From assembly GCA_047606825.1 (NCBI GenBank), contig JASGDY010000112.1, positions 77,598 through 141,597 on the forward strand: 64,000 nucleotides of DNA, written 5' to 3'. Positions within the stretch are counted from its first letter, which is position 1. Each line of letters starts with the position of its first letter. Both the position numbers and the translations under genes were made by a program. The notes beneath the pieces are model-generated. The model was not told the DNA's origin. It ran no database searches and was given only the letters and a program-made list of their open reading frames with translations. The DNA is from Rhizosphaericola sp047606825 (lineage in GTDB: Bacteria; Bacteroidota; Bacteroidia; Chitinophagales; Chitinophagaceae). Positions 7,963 to 16,886 of the stretch are shown piece after piece.

Positions 7963-7970
7963 TATATTTG
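7963..7970 (+). promoter_or_regulatory. TAnnTTTG box just upstream of the hairpin before tonB2
   Basis: TATATTTG matches the -7 consensus exactly. A start point about 5-8 bp downstream would coincide with the base of the hairpin at 7977. No clear -33 element is visible. Confidence 0.35.
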
Positions 7971-7976
7971 GTCAAT

Positions 7977-8020
7977 AAAGAGCCGTGTAAGGAGTTTCAC
8001 TTACACGGCTCTTTATTTTT
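7977..8020 (+). terminator. Strong intrinsic terminator after tonB1
   Basis: A perfect 15-bp stem (7977-7991 with 8000-8014; GAGCCGTGTAAG and its complement), an 8-base loop and an AT-rich tail with TATTTTTATTTT. It separates the exb operon from the second tonB. Confidence 0.85.
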
Positions 8021-8057
8021 ATTTTATATTGCAGGGTAAAAAAGGGCGATTAGAGAA

Positions 8058-8891
8058 GTGCAATCAGACAAGGAAAATATGGACTGGGACGATATTGTTT
8101 TCGAACACCGGAACAAGGAATATGGTGCCTATCTTATCCGTAAGGGCTATAGGAAACGTTTTGCATGGTCGTTGGTTATTGCTGTTGTTTTTGTTTCGCT
8201 GTTGGCTATTGTTCTTGATATGGGAAAAGCTGATTTTATTCCGCCGCCGCCGCCGAAACAAAAAAACATAAATGTCCATATCCGCGAATTTCAAATGCCC
8301 AGAATGCCCAAGGACAGGAAGGAACCCACACCTTCCAAACAAAAGGAAACGGTCAAGTCAAAAGCCTCCAAGATTGAACACGAACCTACCATTACAGACA
8401 ATGTCCAAAAGGAAAACAATCGTGTGACCGTACGTCCGGTTGTGTCTGACAATCTGGCTATCGATGATGTAGATGCACCCGATATAGATGTAAAACCTTT
8501 CGTAAAGCCTGAAAAACAGGAAAAAAAAGAACTTCCGATGGCTCCAGTCGAGGATATTACAGAAAAGGTGGCCAGTACCAAAGTACAATCATTGCCGCAT
8601 TATCCCGGCGGTGATTCTGCATGGTACCAATATCTCCGCAAAAATCTCAATATCAATACGGTCTTGCGTAACAGAGCGATGCCATCCGCCTATACTGCCA
8701 TTGTCGCCTTTATTGTCCATCCGGATAGCACAACGTCCGACTTCAGGATTGTAAAAGATCCGGGTTTTGGTACCGGAGCGGAAGCACTGCGGGTCATACG
8801 CCAAAGTGGCAAATGGATTCCTGGTATGAAAGACGGTAAACCTGTTACCTTTGCACAGTTGCAGACTGTTGTTTTTAAAGTCAACGATTGA
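8058..8891 (+). CDS. Energy transducer TonB (second copy)
   Basis: A 277-residue paralogue of the preceding TonB. The N-terminus DIVFEHRNKEYGAYLIRKGY matches the corresponding part of tonB1. One membrane helix lies near residues 35-55, followed by a short proline run (PPPPPK), a Lys/Pro-rich spacer and a TonB C-terminal domain from YPGGDSAWYQYLRKNL. The start is GTG at 8058 or ATG at 8079; GTG keeps an N-terminus of the same length as tonB1. A terminator separates it from the exb operon, so it may be regulated apart. mnmE begins 53 bp after its stop. Confidence 0.88.
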   Translation: MQSDKENMDWDDIVFEHRNKEYGAYLIRKGYRKRFAWSLVIAVVFVSLLAIVLDMGKADFIPPPPPKQKNINVHIREFQMPRMPKDRKEPTPSKQKETVKSKASKIEHEPTITDNVQKENNRVTVRPVVSDNLAIDDVDAPDIDVKPFVKPEKQEKKELPMAPVEDITEKVASTKVQSLPHYPGGDSAWYQYLRKNLNINTVLRNRAMPSAYTAIVAFIVHPDSTTSDFRIVKDPGFGTGAEALRVIRQSGKWIPGMKDGKPVTFAQLQTVVFKVND

Positions 8892-8944
8892 CCCAGCTTT
8901 TCCGCGATATAGGATGTTTTTATTTTACTTTTTTACTTGCAACT

Positions 8945-10315
8945 ATGTCTGTACTTTCAGATTTTCAGGATACGATATATGCGTTGGCAACTCCGCCCGG
9001 CGTTGGTGCACTTGGTGTCATCAGGGTCAGTGGACTAGATGCTATTAAAGTCGTCAACGAAATATTTCCGTCGAAGGACTTGAGCCAACAAAAAGGACGG
9101 ACAATCCATATTGGTTTTTTGGTTCATAACGGCATTACGTTGGATGAAGTGGTGTTGTCCTTGTTTAAGAACCCGCATTCCTACACAGGAGAAGATATTG
9201 TGGAAATATCCTGCCATGGTTCGGCATACATTCAGGCTTCCGTCATGGATGCGCTGTCACAGCATGGCGCGAGGTTGGCAAAGGCTGGGGAATTTACCCA
9301 AAGAGCTTTCCTGAACGGTAAGATGGATCTTGCCCAGGCGGAATCCGTTGCCGACATGATTGCCGCCAATTCCCTCGCCGCACAGCAGGCAGCCTTGCAC
9401 CAGTTGAAAGGTGCGTTTTCGCAGGATTTAAAGTCTTTGAGGACGGAACTTATCAATTTTGCGGCACTTATTGAGCTAGAACTTGATTTTTCACAGGAGG
9501 ATGTCGAATTTGCTGACAGGACGGCATTGGTGCAGCTTATTGACAAACTGTATTTTTCAACCCAGTCCTTGCTGGACAGTTTCCGCTTGGGCAATGTCGT
9601 CAAAAATGGTGTTTCCGTCGCCATCGTCGGAAAACCTAATGCCGGAAAGTCAACGCTTCTCAATGCGTTGCTCAATGAAGAACGTGCCATCGTCAGCGAC
9701 ATTGCGGGGACAACGCGTGACACAATCGAGGAAACGTTGAACATCAATGGGCTTCTGTTTCGGTTGATCGATACGGCTGGGATACGCACCGATACATCGG
9801 ATGCGATTGAGGCGATTGGCGTTGCCAAAAGCCTGGAAAAGATAAAAGAGGCCGACATTGTCGTGTATCTTTTCGATGCAGGTACCGAATCCGAAAATGA
9901 CATCCAGAATCTATTGGCTGGCCATTTGAAAGAAGCCAAGCAGCTGCTCTTGGTGGCGAACAAGACAGATTTAATATCCGGTTTTCATTTGGATGGTTGG
10001 GAGTTTATTTCCGTCTCCGCCAAAGAGAAGGAAGGTATCGACATATTCAAGCAGTCTTTGTACGACAAGATGGTTAGCGGAGCATTGGACTACGAAAATT
10101 CCATCGTCACCAATGCCCGGCATAAGAATGCCCTACAAAAAGTCCTGGAATCCTTGCAGGACATTAAACAGGGAATGGATGCCGGGCTGTCGGGCGACCT
10201 ACTGGTCCCGGACATCCGCAAATGCCTACACTATCTCGGAGAGATAACAGGCGAGATAGAGGTTGACAGGGATATATTGGGTGCTGTGTTTGGTCAATTC
10301 TGCGTCGGGAAATGA
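8945..10315 (+). CDS. mnmE: tRNA uridine-5-carboxymethylaminomethyl modification GTPase MnmE
   Basis: MnmE, with MnmG, installs the cmnm5 group on U34 of several tRNAs. The 456-residue protein has an N-terminal tetrahydrofolate-binding domain (LATPPGVGALGVIRVSG, SCHGS), a helical domain and an inserted G domain with GKPNAGKST (G1), DTAG (G3) and NKTD (G4). It ends in CVGK, carrying the conserved Cys of the C-x-GK tail. ATG 8945 is chosen because the family begins a few residues before DTIYALATPPG; the frame is open further upstream but that part does not match the family. A hairpin terminator follows at 10391-10425. Confidence 0.97.
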   Translation: MSVLSDFQDTIYALATPPGVGALGVIRVSGLDAIKVVNEIFPSKDLSQQKGRTIHIGFLVHNGITLDEVVLSLFKNPHSYTGEDIVEISCHGSAYIQASVMDALSQHGARLAKAGEFTQRAFLNGKMDLAQAESVADMIAANSLAAQQAALHQLKGAFSQDLKSLRTELINFAALIELELDFSQEDVEFADRTALVQLIDKLYFSTQSLLDSFRLGNVVKNGVSVAIVGKPNAGKSTLLNALLNEERAIVSDIAGTTRDTIEETLNINGLLFRLIDTAGIRTDTSDAIEAIGVAKSLEKIKEADIVVYLFDAGTESENDIQNLLAGHLKEAKQLLLVANKTDLISGFHLDGWEFISVSAKEKEGIDIFKQSLYDKMVSGALDYENSIVTNARHKNALQKVLESLQDIKQGMDAGLSGDLLVPDIRKCLHYLGEITGEIEVDRDILGAVFGQFCVGK

Positions 10316-10390
10316 CTATATAAATAGTTATAAAGTTCCATAAGAATTAATTGTTAAAGTTATGGAATTCAAGGCATTGTAACTTTTTTT

Positions 10391-10425
10391 ATGCCCAAAT
10401 GCCTTTGCTTATTTGGGTATTTTTG
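10391..10425 (+). terminator. Intrinsic terminator after mnmE
   Basis: CCCAAAT (10394-10400) pairs with ATTTGGG (10411-10417) around a 10-base loop. A T-rich tail follows. Confidence 0.65.
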
Positions 10426-10567
10426 TGCTGGATTTATACCTTGGTATATTTTTAACTATATAAATAGTTGTACATCGGGAGAAATTGGCGGTATACTTTG
10501 GTATAGAATGGGTCAAAAATGACTAGTAGTACTCTACATTGAAATACGCATTGAATCAATAAGTTAT

Positions 10568-10608
10568 GAGAGCTGAAAATCTGAAACATTTTTTCAGATG
10601 CGGCTCTC
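10568..10608. repeat. Hairpin upstream of the AbiE pair
   Basis: GAGAGC pairs with GCTCTC at the base, and ATCTGAA with TTCAGAT above it. The hairpin ends a few bases before the -33 region of the toxin-antitoxin promoter, so it may act as an insulator or operator. The rest of 10316-10660 shows nothing else recognisable. Confidence 0.5.
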
Positions 10609-10614
10609 CAAAAG

Positions 10615-10645
10615 TTTACAATATTGATTTTGTTTCTTAAATTTG
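10615..10645 (+). promoter_or_regulatory. Promoter of the AbiE operon
   Basis: TAAATTTG at 10638-10645 matches TAnnTTTG exactly. TTTA at 10615-10618 lies 19 bp upstream in the -33 position. Confidence 0.65.
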
Positions 10646-10660
10646 CTAATTATAGCAAAA

Positions 10661-11293
10661 ATGAGAAATAGAATTAATTATATTGATTTTCAAGATGGCA
10701 TGATTAAGTTCGGCGTATTCCAACTTTCTGATGTATTGAAGAGCTATCCTCATTTTGATTCCAAAAGGCTAAATGAATGGCAACAAAAAGGGTATATAAC
10801 TAAGTTGATTAACGGAAGGTATATTTTCAATTCAATTCTTGTTGATGAATCTGTGTTGTTTCAAATGGCAAATATTTTGTTGCATCCTTCCTATGTGTCT
10901 TTAGAATCTGCATTATCTTATTATCATTTCATCCCAGAACAGAGTTTTTCGGTAACGTCCATTACTACCCAAAAAACCAAAAGCTATACAACGCCAAAAG
11001 GCAACTTTAACTACCAGTCGGTCAAAGAGCCCTTGTATTTTGGCTATAAGGTTTTGCAGACATCAAGCAGACCGATTCTTATAGCAGAACCTGAAAAGGC
11101 GATATTGGATTTATTGTATTTGCAATCCAACCTTAACAATAAAGAGGCATTAGAAGCCTTGAGATTGAATAATGAGGAATTAAAAACATTGGATTATCAA
11201 AAAATGGGAACGTATTTGAAACTATTTGATAGTTCTGCTTTGGTTGAACGTTTCCAAATTTTTAAAGAAGTGACGAATGTTGGTACTGTCTGA
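10661..11293 (+). CDS. AbiEi-like antitoxin of a type IV toxin-antitoxin pair
   Basis: About 210 residues. The N-terminal third looks like a winged helix-turn-helix (FGVFQLSDVLKSYPHFDSKRLNEWQQKGYITKL split over residues 20-55), followed by the AbiEi-type segment HPSYVSLESALSYYHFIPE and SITTQKTKSYTTPKG. In known AbiE systems the antitoxin represses its own promoter and neutralises the nucleotidyltransferase toxin without binding it. ATG 10661 lies 15 bp after the promoter box; a TTG at 10643 overlaps the box and is unlikely. It overlaps the next gene by 17 bp, so the two are translationally linked. Codon use is more AT-rich than the neighbours, consistent with transfer. Confidence 0.85.
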   Translation: MRNRINYIDFQDGMIKFGVFQLSDVLKSYPHFDSKRLNEWQQKGYITKLINGRYIFNSILVDESVLFQMANILLHPSYVSLESALSYYHFIPEQSFSVTSITTQKTKSYTTPKGNFNYQSVKEPLYFGYKVLQTSSRPILIAEPEKAILDLLYLQSNLNNKEALEALRLNNEELKTLDYQKMGTYLKLFDSSALVERFQIFKEVTNVGTV

Positions 11294-12056
11294 AATATTA
11301 AAAGAATATCCCGAGAATATAAGAGGATTTCAGGGTTTTATCATAAGGGAATATTTGCAATACAAGATATTACAAATCCTTTTTGATAGTCCATTTGCAA
11401 ATGAATTTTCATTTCTTGGAGGTACTTGTTTGCGTATTGTGCATGGGAATACTCGGTTTTCTGAGGATTTGGATTTTGATAATTTTCAAATTCCCAAGGA
11501 ACAATTTTCTAAGGTCTCCGAAACTATTACCAAAGAGCTAGAAAAAGAAGGTTATGAGGTCGAAATGAGAATGGTGCTAAAAAATGCTTTTCATTGTATC
11601 ATAAAATTTCCTGAATTGCTTTACAGTCAAGGTTTGTCGGGACACAGGGAAGAAAAAATATTGATACAATTAGACACAGAGCCTCAACAATTTGAATTTA
11701 CGCCAGATAAAATAATCCTCAATAAGTTTGATGTATTTACGCAGATCAATTGTACGCCCTTGGATTTGTTATTGGCACAGAAATTCTATGCTATTCTCAA
11801 CCGAAAACGTAACAAGGGGCGTGATTTCTTTGATGTTGTATTCCTACTTTCAAAGATTGATGTTCCAAACTATAATTATCTAGAACAGAAATTAGGAATT
11901 GATAATGCAATGGATTTAAAAGATAGAATATTGAAACATTGTGCATGTATTGATATGGAGGAAATGGCAAAGGATGTACAGCCATTTTTATTTAATCCGA
12001 GAGATGTTAACAAAGTGAGGCTGTTTGCAGAATATATGGGACATGTGCAACTATAA
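11277..12056 (+). CDS. AbiEii-family nucleotidyltransferase toxin
   Basis: A 259-residue protein with the AbiEii/AbiGii nucleotidyltransferase core: FLGGTCLRIVHG followed by RFSEDLDFDNF, where the two Asp residues of DLDF are the metal-binding pair. Later comes LLLAQKFYAILNRKRNKGRDFFDVVFLL, typical of the family's C-terminal part. Members transfer nucleotides to tRNA acceptor ends or other targets and cause growth arrest, and some protect against phage; the target here is unknown. The start ATG lies within the antitoxin gene. The pair sits alone between mnmE and a desaturase gene, a common position for acquired defence modules. Confidence 0.87.
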   Translation: MLVLSEILKEYPENIRGFQGFIIREYLQYKILQILFDSPFANEFSFLGGTCLRIVHGNTRFSEDLDFDNFQIPKEQFSKVSETITKELEKEGYEVEMRMVLKNAFHCIIKFPELLYSQGLSGHREEKILIQLDTEPQQFEFTPDKIILNKFDVFTQINCTPLDLLLAQKFYAILNRKRNKGRDFFDVVFLLSKIDVPNYNYLEQKLGIDNAMDLKDRILKHCACIDMEEMAKDVQPFLFNPRDVNKVRLFAEYMGHVQL

Positions 12057-12423
12057 TAATATTGATAAATACTATTATAGTTGGTATTCGATATACATTA
12101 TTAGTCTTTCTAGTTGTTAAAAAATACCGTCGCTGGGATTGTATGGTTTGATCCAAAAACCTTGTACCTGTTTTGTATTTTTCAACTTTAAATGTATTGA
12201 AAATCAATATGTTTTGATTCTGCATCGAAATAAAGTCTGCCCAAAAATGATAAATAAGGATATTCATCTTTCCACAATATTCAACAGACATGATTTTAAA
12301 AAACGTGTATATGCCCACCGTTGATTGGCAGTCAAGATTAAATCTAAGCCAATTAACAATTAATAGCGCGGTGGTACAAAAGAAATCCCGTATCTTGTTT
12401 TCTTTTACTTTTAATTTTATACA
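12057..12423. other. Non-coding stretch between AbiE and desaturase
   Basis: AT-rich. Open frames on both strands show no recognisable domain. No exact promoter box was found, although TATCTTGTTTTC near 12390 is a weak candidate. Confidence 0.5.
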
Positions 12424-13461
12424 ATGCCTTTTTTAGACTATGTATTGCAAACTCCATCATACGGCTGGAAAAATAACGAGGGGGTGTTTATCAAACCTAC
12501 TGCACGGCAAATATTCAGGGAATTTTTTTCACGGATAAATATCATCAGTAGCCGTAAAAACTGGCTGCCTTTGTTCGGTTGGTTGAAAGTGTTGGCTCTT
12601 GTGCCTTGCTTCGTCTTATTCCTTGCCTGCTTTTTTCATTGGTGGACACTGTTGGCGGCATTTATCTACGGCATGATTATCATGGGTACGCATGGAACAA
12701 TATGGCACCATCGTTACTGTACGCACAATGCTTATACTTTTCGCAATAAGTTCTGGTGCTTTATTACGCAGCACCTTACCGTGAATATGATTCCCGAAGA
12801 AATATACGTCGTTTCGCATCATGTCCACCATGCCAAATCCGACCAACCGGGCGACCCCTATAATGCAGAGGGTGGCTTTCTGTATTGTTTTTTAGCTGAT
12901 GTCAATCATCAGCCTATTGCCAAAGACCTTGACGAAGAAGATTATAACAAGGTAAAACTATTGATGAAACATACCGGTGTCCGTGCCAATAGTTACCGTC
13001 AATACAGGAAGTGGGGTTCTTATGCACACCCCGCAAGAGCAATAACGGCATCTTTGCTTAATTGGTTGTTTTGGTACGTGATTTTTTACCTGATAGGCGG
13101 CAATCCTTTGGCGTGTACACTTTTTGGCGCAGCAGGGTTCTGGGCACTAGGCGTTCGTATGTTCAATTATGAAGGTCACGGAAAAGGAAAAGATAAACAA
13201 CGTTTCAGTACGGATTTCAACAGGGATGATAAGTCAATCAATCAATTGTGGCCCGGTATCGTTGCAGGCGAATGGCACAACAACCATCATCTTTTTCCTC
13301 GCAGTGCCCGCAGCGGTTTCAAGCCTCATCAAATAGATTTTGCGTGGTGCTATATTTTTCTGATGAAAAAAATAGGCGAGGTAAGCAGTTACCGGGATTC
13401 TAAAAAAGATTTTTATAAACACTACTACCTGCCATATCTCCAACAGAAAAATCAAGGGTAG
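12424..13461 (+). CDS. Membrane fatty acid desaturase
   Basis: A 345-residue diiron membrane desaturase, probably acting on acyl chains in membrane lipid or acyl-CoA. It has the three histidine boxes: HHRYCTH near residue 97, HHVHH near 132 and HNNHH near 285. Hydrophobic helices lie around residues 55-80, 215-235 and 240-250. The order and spacing fit the acyl-CoA/delta-9 desaturase group. The C-terminus is charged and cytoplasmic. It stands alone, with no operon partner. The redox partner is not encoded nearby. Confidence 0.88.
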   Translation: MPFLDYVLQTPSYGWKNNEGVFIKPTARQIFREFFSRINIISSRKNWLPLFGWLKVLALVPCFVLFLACFFHWWTLLAAFIYGMIIMGTHGTIWHHRYCTHNAYTFRNKFWCFITQHLTVNMIPEEIYVVSHHVHHAKSDQPGDPYNAEGGFLYCFLADVNHQPIAKDLDEEDYNKVKLLMKHTGVRANSYRQYRKWGSYAHPARAITASLLNWLFWYVIFYLIGGNPLACTLFGAAGFWALGVRMFNYEGHGKGKDKQRFSTDFNRDDKSINQLWPGIVAGEWHNNHHLFPRSARSGFKPHQIDFAWCYIFLMKKIGEVSSYRDSKKDFYKHYYLPYLQQKNQG

Positions 13462-13778
13462 TCGTATATCGGCACATTATAACGATACATTAGACAGCCG
13501 CTTTCCGGAGTTATAGGACAGCAGCAGTATCACAGAAAGCAATCTCGGATAAAAACACTAGCATTTGTTCTAAAAAGTCTAAGCAAGTCCATTGATATAG
13601 ATTTTGTGCATTGGGAGTAACCGCTTTGGAATATAAAATGCAAATACAAAATAAAAAAAGACCCCACATACATTGCCTCTCTTAAAACAGGGTCGAAACA
13701 TTGCGGGAATATTTCGACCCTACAAAGTCGCCGAGCGTTGGAAAGACTATTAAAAACGTTAGATGAACCGTTAATAGT
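13462..13778. other. Intergenic region with hairpin terminator for the receptor on the minus strand
   Basis: AGGGTCGAAA (13689-13698) pairs perfectly with 13712-13721. Read on the minus strand it follows the receptor gene, and a further GACCC/GGGTC pairing leads into a T-run near 13655-13661. It may work as terminator for the minus-strand gene and block read-through from the desaturase. The rest (13462-13640) has no visible feature. Confidence 0.5.
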
Positions 13779-16652
13779 TTACATGTCTCTACGACCGCCA
13801 AAACCGCCCATACCGCCGCCTGGAGGAGGTCCGCCCATTTCATCTCTGTCCCTATCTCTGTCTCTGTCGCCGTCCCTATTGGGCCTCTTTCTGTTAAAGT
13901 TCCGTAGGTTGTAGACAAACGAAATCATGCCGTACCTTTTCAGTACGGTGTTGGTGGAGGTGGTGATATAGTTGTCTGTCCTCTGGTTGGAAACCGCCTT
14001 GTTTTGGTTGAGCAGGTCATATACCGAGAAGCGGATTTCGCCCGCCTTGTTTTTAAAGATGGACTTGGCAACATAGGCGTTGAGCAAAGGTACGCTCACA
14101 CTGTACAGACCTGTATAGTAGGTATAGTTAAACGTCGTATTGACCTGCCAGCCGGACTGGGTGTACCAAGTGCCTTCCAGCGTTACGTTCTGCGAAAAAT
14201 AGTTGGTGTTGGATGACGTGTTCAGGCTATATTTTGAAATCGTATAGGCCGGTTCCGTACTGATGTTGACGTCAAATGTGGATGCGAGGTTAGTCGTCCA
14301 GCCGATACGTTCGCCAAAGGAATAGTTGCGCGTATTGTTGACGGAACTGTCTCCACTCGTGCTTACGATGATCCCCGGTGTTTTTTTAGCGCTTATAGCT
14401 GTCCTGAACGACAGGTTGGACTGTGGTTTCAATATTGGGAAGCCGTAATCAAACGAACCCTCAAGGCTATAATATCCACCCATGTTGCTGTAGGATGTCT
14501 TTTGCCCGCCGTTGCTTAACCGGGTCGTTACATTGGCAATATAGTTGGATGTCATCGAATAGTTCAACATCGAAAACAAGTGCTTATTGTTGGTTCTGTC
14601 AAAGAAGAAGTAGTTGGCTTTTACATTGTGTGTAAAGGTTTGTTTCAGGTCAGGGTTGCCGATTGTCTGGCTCAGCTCGTTGGAATTGTCCAGGACCGGC
14701 TGCAACTGGCTGGCCGACGGCTGGCTCGTCCTACCGCTATAACGGAAGTCCAAACGCCTACCTTGCTGAATGTTCCAACGGAAAGACGCCGTAGGGTAGA
14801 AGTTGGTGTATTTGCGGTTGAGCGTCCAATTGAGAGAACTGTCTATCTTGTTCACGATATTGTTCTGTCTCCCAAACTGCATACCCCCTCCTGCACTGAA
14901 ATTGATTGTTTTGTTGTTGAAATGGTATCCCAGTTCCACGCGGTCGGAGTTGTATGTATTGTGGAAATTGTTGGTCAACGTCGTGTCAGGCGTGTCGTAC
15001 AGGTTGGTCGCGTTGTTGAAGTTGAATGTCGTCCTGTCCGAAACACTTTTGGTATAGGAGTGGTTATACGTGAGCGCAATCTGCTGGTATTGGGCGATTG
15101 GCTCGGTATAAGTGATGTTTTCACTCAGCGTGTTGCTGTTGGATTTTGTTTTGTAGTAGCGGTTGATGGAGTCTGTATAGTTCTCCGAGACATAGTTGAT
15201 GATGTTGGTCGTGTAGCCGTAGCCATCGTTCTGGTTGCCGCTCCAGTCAACGCCAAGCGAGATTGTTCTGCCTGCTTTATGAAACCGGTGCATGTACACG
15301 GCGTTGCCGCTACCATTGAATCCGGCGTTGTGCGTTATGTTTTTGATATTGGAACGGGTGATATATTCGCGCTCGTTGGCCGTGTCCTCGAAGATATCCG
15401 TAATCTGGCCGCTTTCGTTGTCGCTCGTGATGAACGACATGTTGGGGCGTATGATCAGTCGGTTGGAGGAGTCAATTTCTGACTCTATATTGAACTGTAA
15501 CCTATGGTTCTGGTTACGGCTGAGCGTATTGGTGGTGTCGTACTGGTAGGTGTTTTGGGTAGAGTCGGTGTACAGGTTTTCCCTTTCGGAGTGTCCATCG
15601 TTCCACGTCTTGCTGTTGTTGTAGAAATAGCTACCGTCTACATCGGTCTTACCCCATTTGTCAGCATATCGGATGCCGGCTGCGATGGTTTTTGTGATGC
15701 CGGAGGAAGATCCGTTAAAAGTTCCTGATGCGCCGCTGCCTTGGCCACCGCCCGAGTTGCGCCCGTTGCCGCCGCCAAGATCCTGCATGGTAAACATCTG
15801 GCTGTTGACATTGTTGATCTGTCCCAGAATGGATATTTTCTGGTCGTTGTTGAAACGGTTGATATTGCCCCCGACATTGTAAAGTGTGTTGTCAGCGCGT
15901 CCGACTCCCGCTGTCTGTTTACCAAAATAGCCAACGTTTTTGTCTTTCTTGATGACGATGTTGATGGTCTTGACCCTGTTACCGTCGTCAAAGCCCGAAA
16001 AGGCACTCTGGTCGCTCTGTGCATCGTAGACTTCTATTTTTTCGACAATATCCTTAGGCAGGTTCTGTGTTGCCATTTTTGGGTCGTCCCCAAAGAAGCG
16101 CTTACCGTTGACCAGTACCCGAGAGACGCTTTCGCCCTGCGCCTTGATGTTGCCACTTGCGTCCACTTCCATCCCTGGTAGTTTCTTCAGCAGGTCCTCG
16201 GCTGTAGCATTTGGTTTGGTATGGAATGCGTCAGCGCGGAAAGCTGTGGTATCGCCATTGAAGGTAATGGGTGGCGTGGAGACCACGACGACTTCCTCCA
16301 GGTTATTGCTGGCTATCGTCATGTAAAACGTAGAAAGCGGGTACGTCGGCATGTCCTTGGATAGCACGGCTTTTTGTTTCATGGGCACAAAGCCGACAAA
16401 GCTGATGCGAACCCAGAAACTGTCGAGGGGTAGTTTATTGAAAGCAAAAGTACCGTCGGCTCCAACCGTCGTTGTCTGTAGGGTCGTGGAATCGTTGAAG
16501 CGTATAAGGGTAACTTTCGCTCCGTTGACGGACATGTGGTTGAGCGTGTCTTCCGCTTGTCCTGTGATAGAGCCGATACGGGTTGAGTCCTGCGCGTCGG
16601 CACATAAGATACTGCCTAGTATAAAACTGAGCAATAGTAATTTTCTGGGCAT
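13779..16652 (-). CDS. Outer-membrane receptor, OMP_b-brl_3 / CarboxypepD_reg type
   Basis: A TonB-receptor-like beta-barrel of about 957 residues. A signal peptide (MPRKLLLLSFILGSILCADAQ) is followed by a carboxypeptidase-regulatory-like domain (TGQAEDTLNHMSVNGAKVTL), a plug-like region (LLKKLPGMEVDASGNIKAQG, VLVNGKRFFGDDPKMATQNL) and a long barrel rich in alternating aromatic and polar strands. The C-terminus is unusual: an Arg/Asp tandem tract (RDRDRDRD) and a Gly/Pro-rich end, GGPPPGGGMGGFGG. The start is placed at the second Met because it gives a clean signal peptide; the first lies 8 codons upstream. The substrate is unknown. Relatives often sit beside GLPGLI-family genes; none is seen here. 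Confidence 0.88.
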   Translation of the reverse strand: MPRKLLLLSFILGSILCADAQDSTRIGSITGQAEDTLNHMSVNGAKVTLIRFNDSTTLQTTTVGADGTFAFNKLPLDSFWVRISFVGFVPMKQKAVLSKDMPTYPLSTFYMTIASNNLEEVVVVSTPPITFNGDTTAFRADAFHTKPNATAEDLLKKLPGMEVDASGNIKAQGESVSRVLVNGKRFFGDDPKMATQNLPKDIVEKIEVYDAQSDQSAFSGFDDGNRVKTINIVIKKDKNVGYFGKQTAGVGRADNTLYNVGGNINRFNNDQKISILGQINNVNSQMFTMQDLGGGNGRNSGGGQGSGASGTFNGSSSGITKTIAAGIRYADKWGKTDVDGSYFYNNSKTWNDGHSERENLYTDSTQNTYQYDTTNTLSRNQNHRLQFNIESEIDSSNRLIIRPNMSFITSDNESGQITDIFEDTANEREYITRSNIKNITHNAGFNGSGNAVYMHRFHKAGRTISLGVDWSGNQNDGYGYTTNIINYVSENYTDSINRYYKTKSNSNTLSENITYTEPIAQYQQIALTYNHSYTKSVSDRTTFNFNNATNLYDTPDTTLTNNFHNTYNSDRVELGYHFNNKTINFSAGGGMQFGRQNNIVNKIDSSLNWTLNRKYTNFYPTASFRWNIQQGRRLDFRYSGRTSQPSASQLQPVLDNSNELSQTIGNPDLKQTFTHNVKANYFFFDRTNNKHLFSMLNYSMTSNYIANVTTRLSNGGQKTSYSNMGGYYSLEGSFDYGFPILKPQSNLSFRTAISAKKTPGIIVSTSGDSSVNNTRNYSFGERIGWTTNLASTFDVNISTEPAYTISKYSLNTSSNTNYFSQNVTLEGTWYTQSGWQVNTTFNYTYYTGLYSVSVPLLNAYVAKSIFKNKAGEIRFSVYDLLNQNKAVSNQRTDNYITTSTNTVLKRYGMISFVYNLRNFNRKRPNRDGDRDRDRDRDEMGGPPPGGGMGGFGGRRDM

Positions 16653-16886
16653 ACGATATTGTTGAAAGAATGTCACGATACGATTGGCGGTAAAAGTATC
16701 ACATCTGGTAGTGACACATTTTTTCTTTCGGTAAAAAAAGGGTTAGTTTAGGTCAATGCGGAAAATAAAGCCCGTTTAGATTCCCTTTTGTCTTGCATGT
16801 GCGTCTGGTATATGGGTTTCATCGCCAAGGTGTATTCGTAATGGCTACTGTCCAATAGACATGTTTTATTCCTCACATGTCGACCG

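Noticed and set aside
12007..12318. A 103-codon minus-strand frame after the AbiEii gene
   Set aside because: It overlaps the 3' end of the toxin gene, shows no recognisable motif and has low-complexity AT-rich codons.
14580..15482. A 300-codon frame on the plus strand
   Set aside because: It is the antisense of the OMP_b-brl-type receptor, whose signal peptide, plug motifs and barrel are clear on the other strand.
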